A DNA stretch of 64,000 bases from Endozoicomonas gorgoniicola (lineage in GTDB: Bacteria > Pseudomonadota > Gammaproteobacteria > Pseudomonadales > Endozoicomonadaceae). Shown here in pieces: positions 63,296 to 64,000 of this stretch. Numbering within the stretch: the stretch's first letter is position 1; the number at the start of each line of letters is the position of its first letter. The position numbers were made by a program, and so were the translations under genes. The notes beneath the pieces are model-generated. The model made no database searches. It was not told the DNA's origin and worked only from the letters and a program-made list of their open reading frames with translations. Location: contig NZ_JAPFCC010000001.1 in the NCBI RefSeq assembly GCF_025562715.2, forward strand, positions 4,949,501 through 5,013,500. Direction: 5' to 3'.

Positions 63296-64000
63296 ATAAC
63301 GCTCCGTTACTGAGTGTTCGAAACCTCAAAGTGCATTTTCCGGTGACGGGCGATAACAGCTGGCCGTGGCAAAAGCCTTCTGTACTCAAAGCTGTTGATG
63401 GTATCAGCTTTGACCTGTCGGCAGGGGAGACCCTTGGCATTGTCGGAGAGTCAGGCTGTGGCAAATCAACCCTGGCAAGAGCCGTTATTGGTTTGACGGC
63501 GGCAACAGCAGGAGAGGTTATCTGGCAGGGCAGGTCTGTTTCCGGTTTAAAAAAGCGGGAACGTCGGAGCATCCAACAGCAAATCCAGATGATCTTTCAG
63601 GACCCACTGGCGTCCCTGAATCCACGCATGACCATTGGCGACATTATTGCCGAACCACTGCGGAACTATCAGCCAGAGCTGTCAAAGCCGGTTGTTCGCC
63701 AGCAAGTCAGGGAAATGATGGACAGGGTAGGGTTACTGCCCAATGTCATTAACCGCTACCCCCATGAGTTTTCAGGTGGTCAGTGCCAGCGGGCAGGCAT
63801 TGCCCGGGCTCTGATACTGAAACCACAACTGGTGATCTGCGATGAACCGGTGAGTGCGCTGGATGTTTCCATACAGGCACAGGTTATTAACCTGTTACAG
63901 GCATTGCAGCAGGAGATGGGACTGGCACTGCTGTTTATCGCCCATGACCTCAGCGTCGTGAAGCATATCAGCGACCGTGTGCTGGTTATGTACCTGGGCA
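63292..64000 (+). CDS. oppF: Oligopeptide ABC transporter ATPase OppF, 3' end outside window
   Basis: 236 codons are visible before the window ends. Walker A GESGCGKST, Q-loop MIFQDPLASLNPR, signature FSGGQCQRAG (Cys at the position usually Arg), Walker B LVICDEPVSALD and switch IAHDLSVV. Partner of OppD in powering import. Confidence 0.94.
   Translation, partial: MNNAPLLSVRNLKVHFPVTGDNSWPWQKPSVLKAVDGISFDLSAGETLGIVGESGCGKSTLARAVIGLTAATAGEVIWQGRSVSGLKKRERRSIQQQIQMIFQDPLASLNPRMTIGDIIAEPLRNYQPELSKPVVRQQVREMMDRVGLLPNVINRYPHEFSGGQCQRAGIARALILKPQLVICDEPVSALDVSIQAQVINLLQALQQEMGLALLFIAHDLSVVKHISDRVLVMYLG

Overview
The window is a bacterial chromosome segment, most like an Oceanospirillales-type gammaproteobacterium. 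Housekeeping blocks follow the gene order known from Pseudomonas: EEP hydrolase-dsbA-cytochrome c4-engB-polA-DUF2782-thrB, then zur-znuC-znuB; the caa3 oxidase cluster coxB-coxA-ctaG-coxC-SURF1-ctaA-ctaB-SCO; and prlC flanked by a YheV-type protein and a gamma carbonic anhydrase. A chitinase, effector-like proteins, several transposons and many short in-frame repeats suggest a host-associated marine bacterium such as Endozoicomonas. The genus is an inference; no rRNA is present. All coordinates outside long ORFs were counted by hand.

Layout. 1-5 kb: an edge-truncated low-complexity protein, cdd, and an effector-like gene (possible Cys-His-Asp triad) split by an ISL3-family element with an 8-bp target duplication. 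5-18 kb: murI, an orphan TRAP binding protein, uvrD, a small basic protein, znuA, purU, a peptide deformylase, a nadD-like/nudF/lipoprotein operon, an EEP hydrolase, dsbA and cytochrome c4. 18-24 kb: engB and polA with a three-copy small RNA array between them, then DUF2782 and thrB. 24-30 kb: an orphan coiled protein, zur-znuCB, a MipA/OmpV-like outer membrane protein and ppaC. 30-40 kb: the aa3/caa3 cytochrome oxidase structural and assembly genes. 40-46 kb: small conserved genes, a 16-heptad repeat protein, prlC, gamma carbonic anhydrase and a MarC-family protein.

46-56.3 kb is an accessory defence/mobile region. It holds a type I restriction operon (hsdM, hsdS, a DUF1016 nuclease, a Fic remnant, hsdR). 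hsdS is cut by an IS200-like element and hsdM carries a palindromic repeat read in frame. A complete IscB RNA-guided nuclease gene follows, with a structured upstream region that fits an omega RNA. From 56.7 kb to the end lie a secreted GH18 chitinase and an oppABCDF peptide importer (oppF runs off the edge), which may reflect use of chitin- and peptide-rich material.

The most interesting locus is 19059-19629. Three tandem small RNA genes lie on the polA strand, in the position occupied by Spot 42 in enterics and ErsA in Pseudomonas. Each has a promoter matching the extracytoplasmic sigma factor RpoE/AlgU (GAACT, exactly 16 nt, TCTGA/TCTTA), a variable 5' hairpin, an identical 24-nt block containing CUCCUU, a second hairpin with a C-rich loop, and its own terminator. 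Zinc uptake is another coherent unit: znuA lies about 15 kb from zur-znuCB, and both carry Zur-box-like palindromes.
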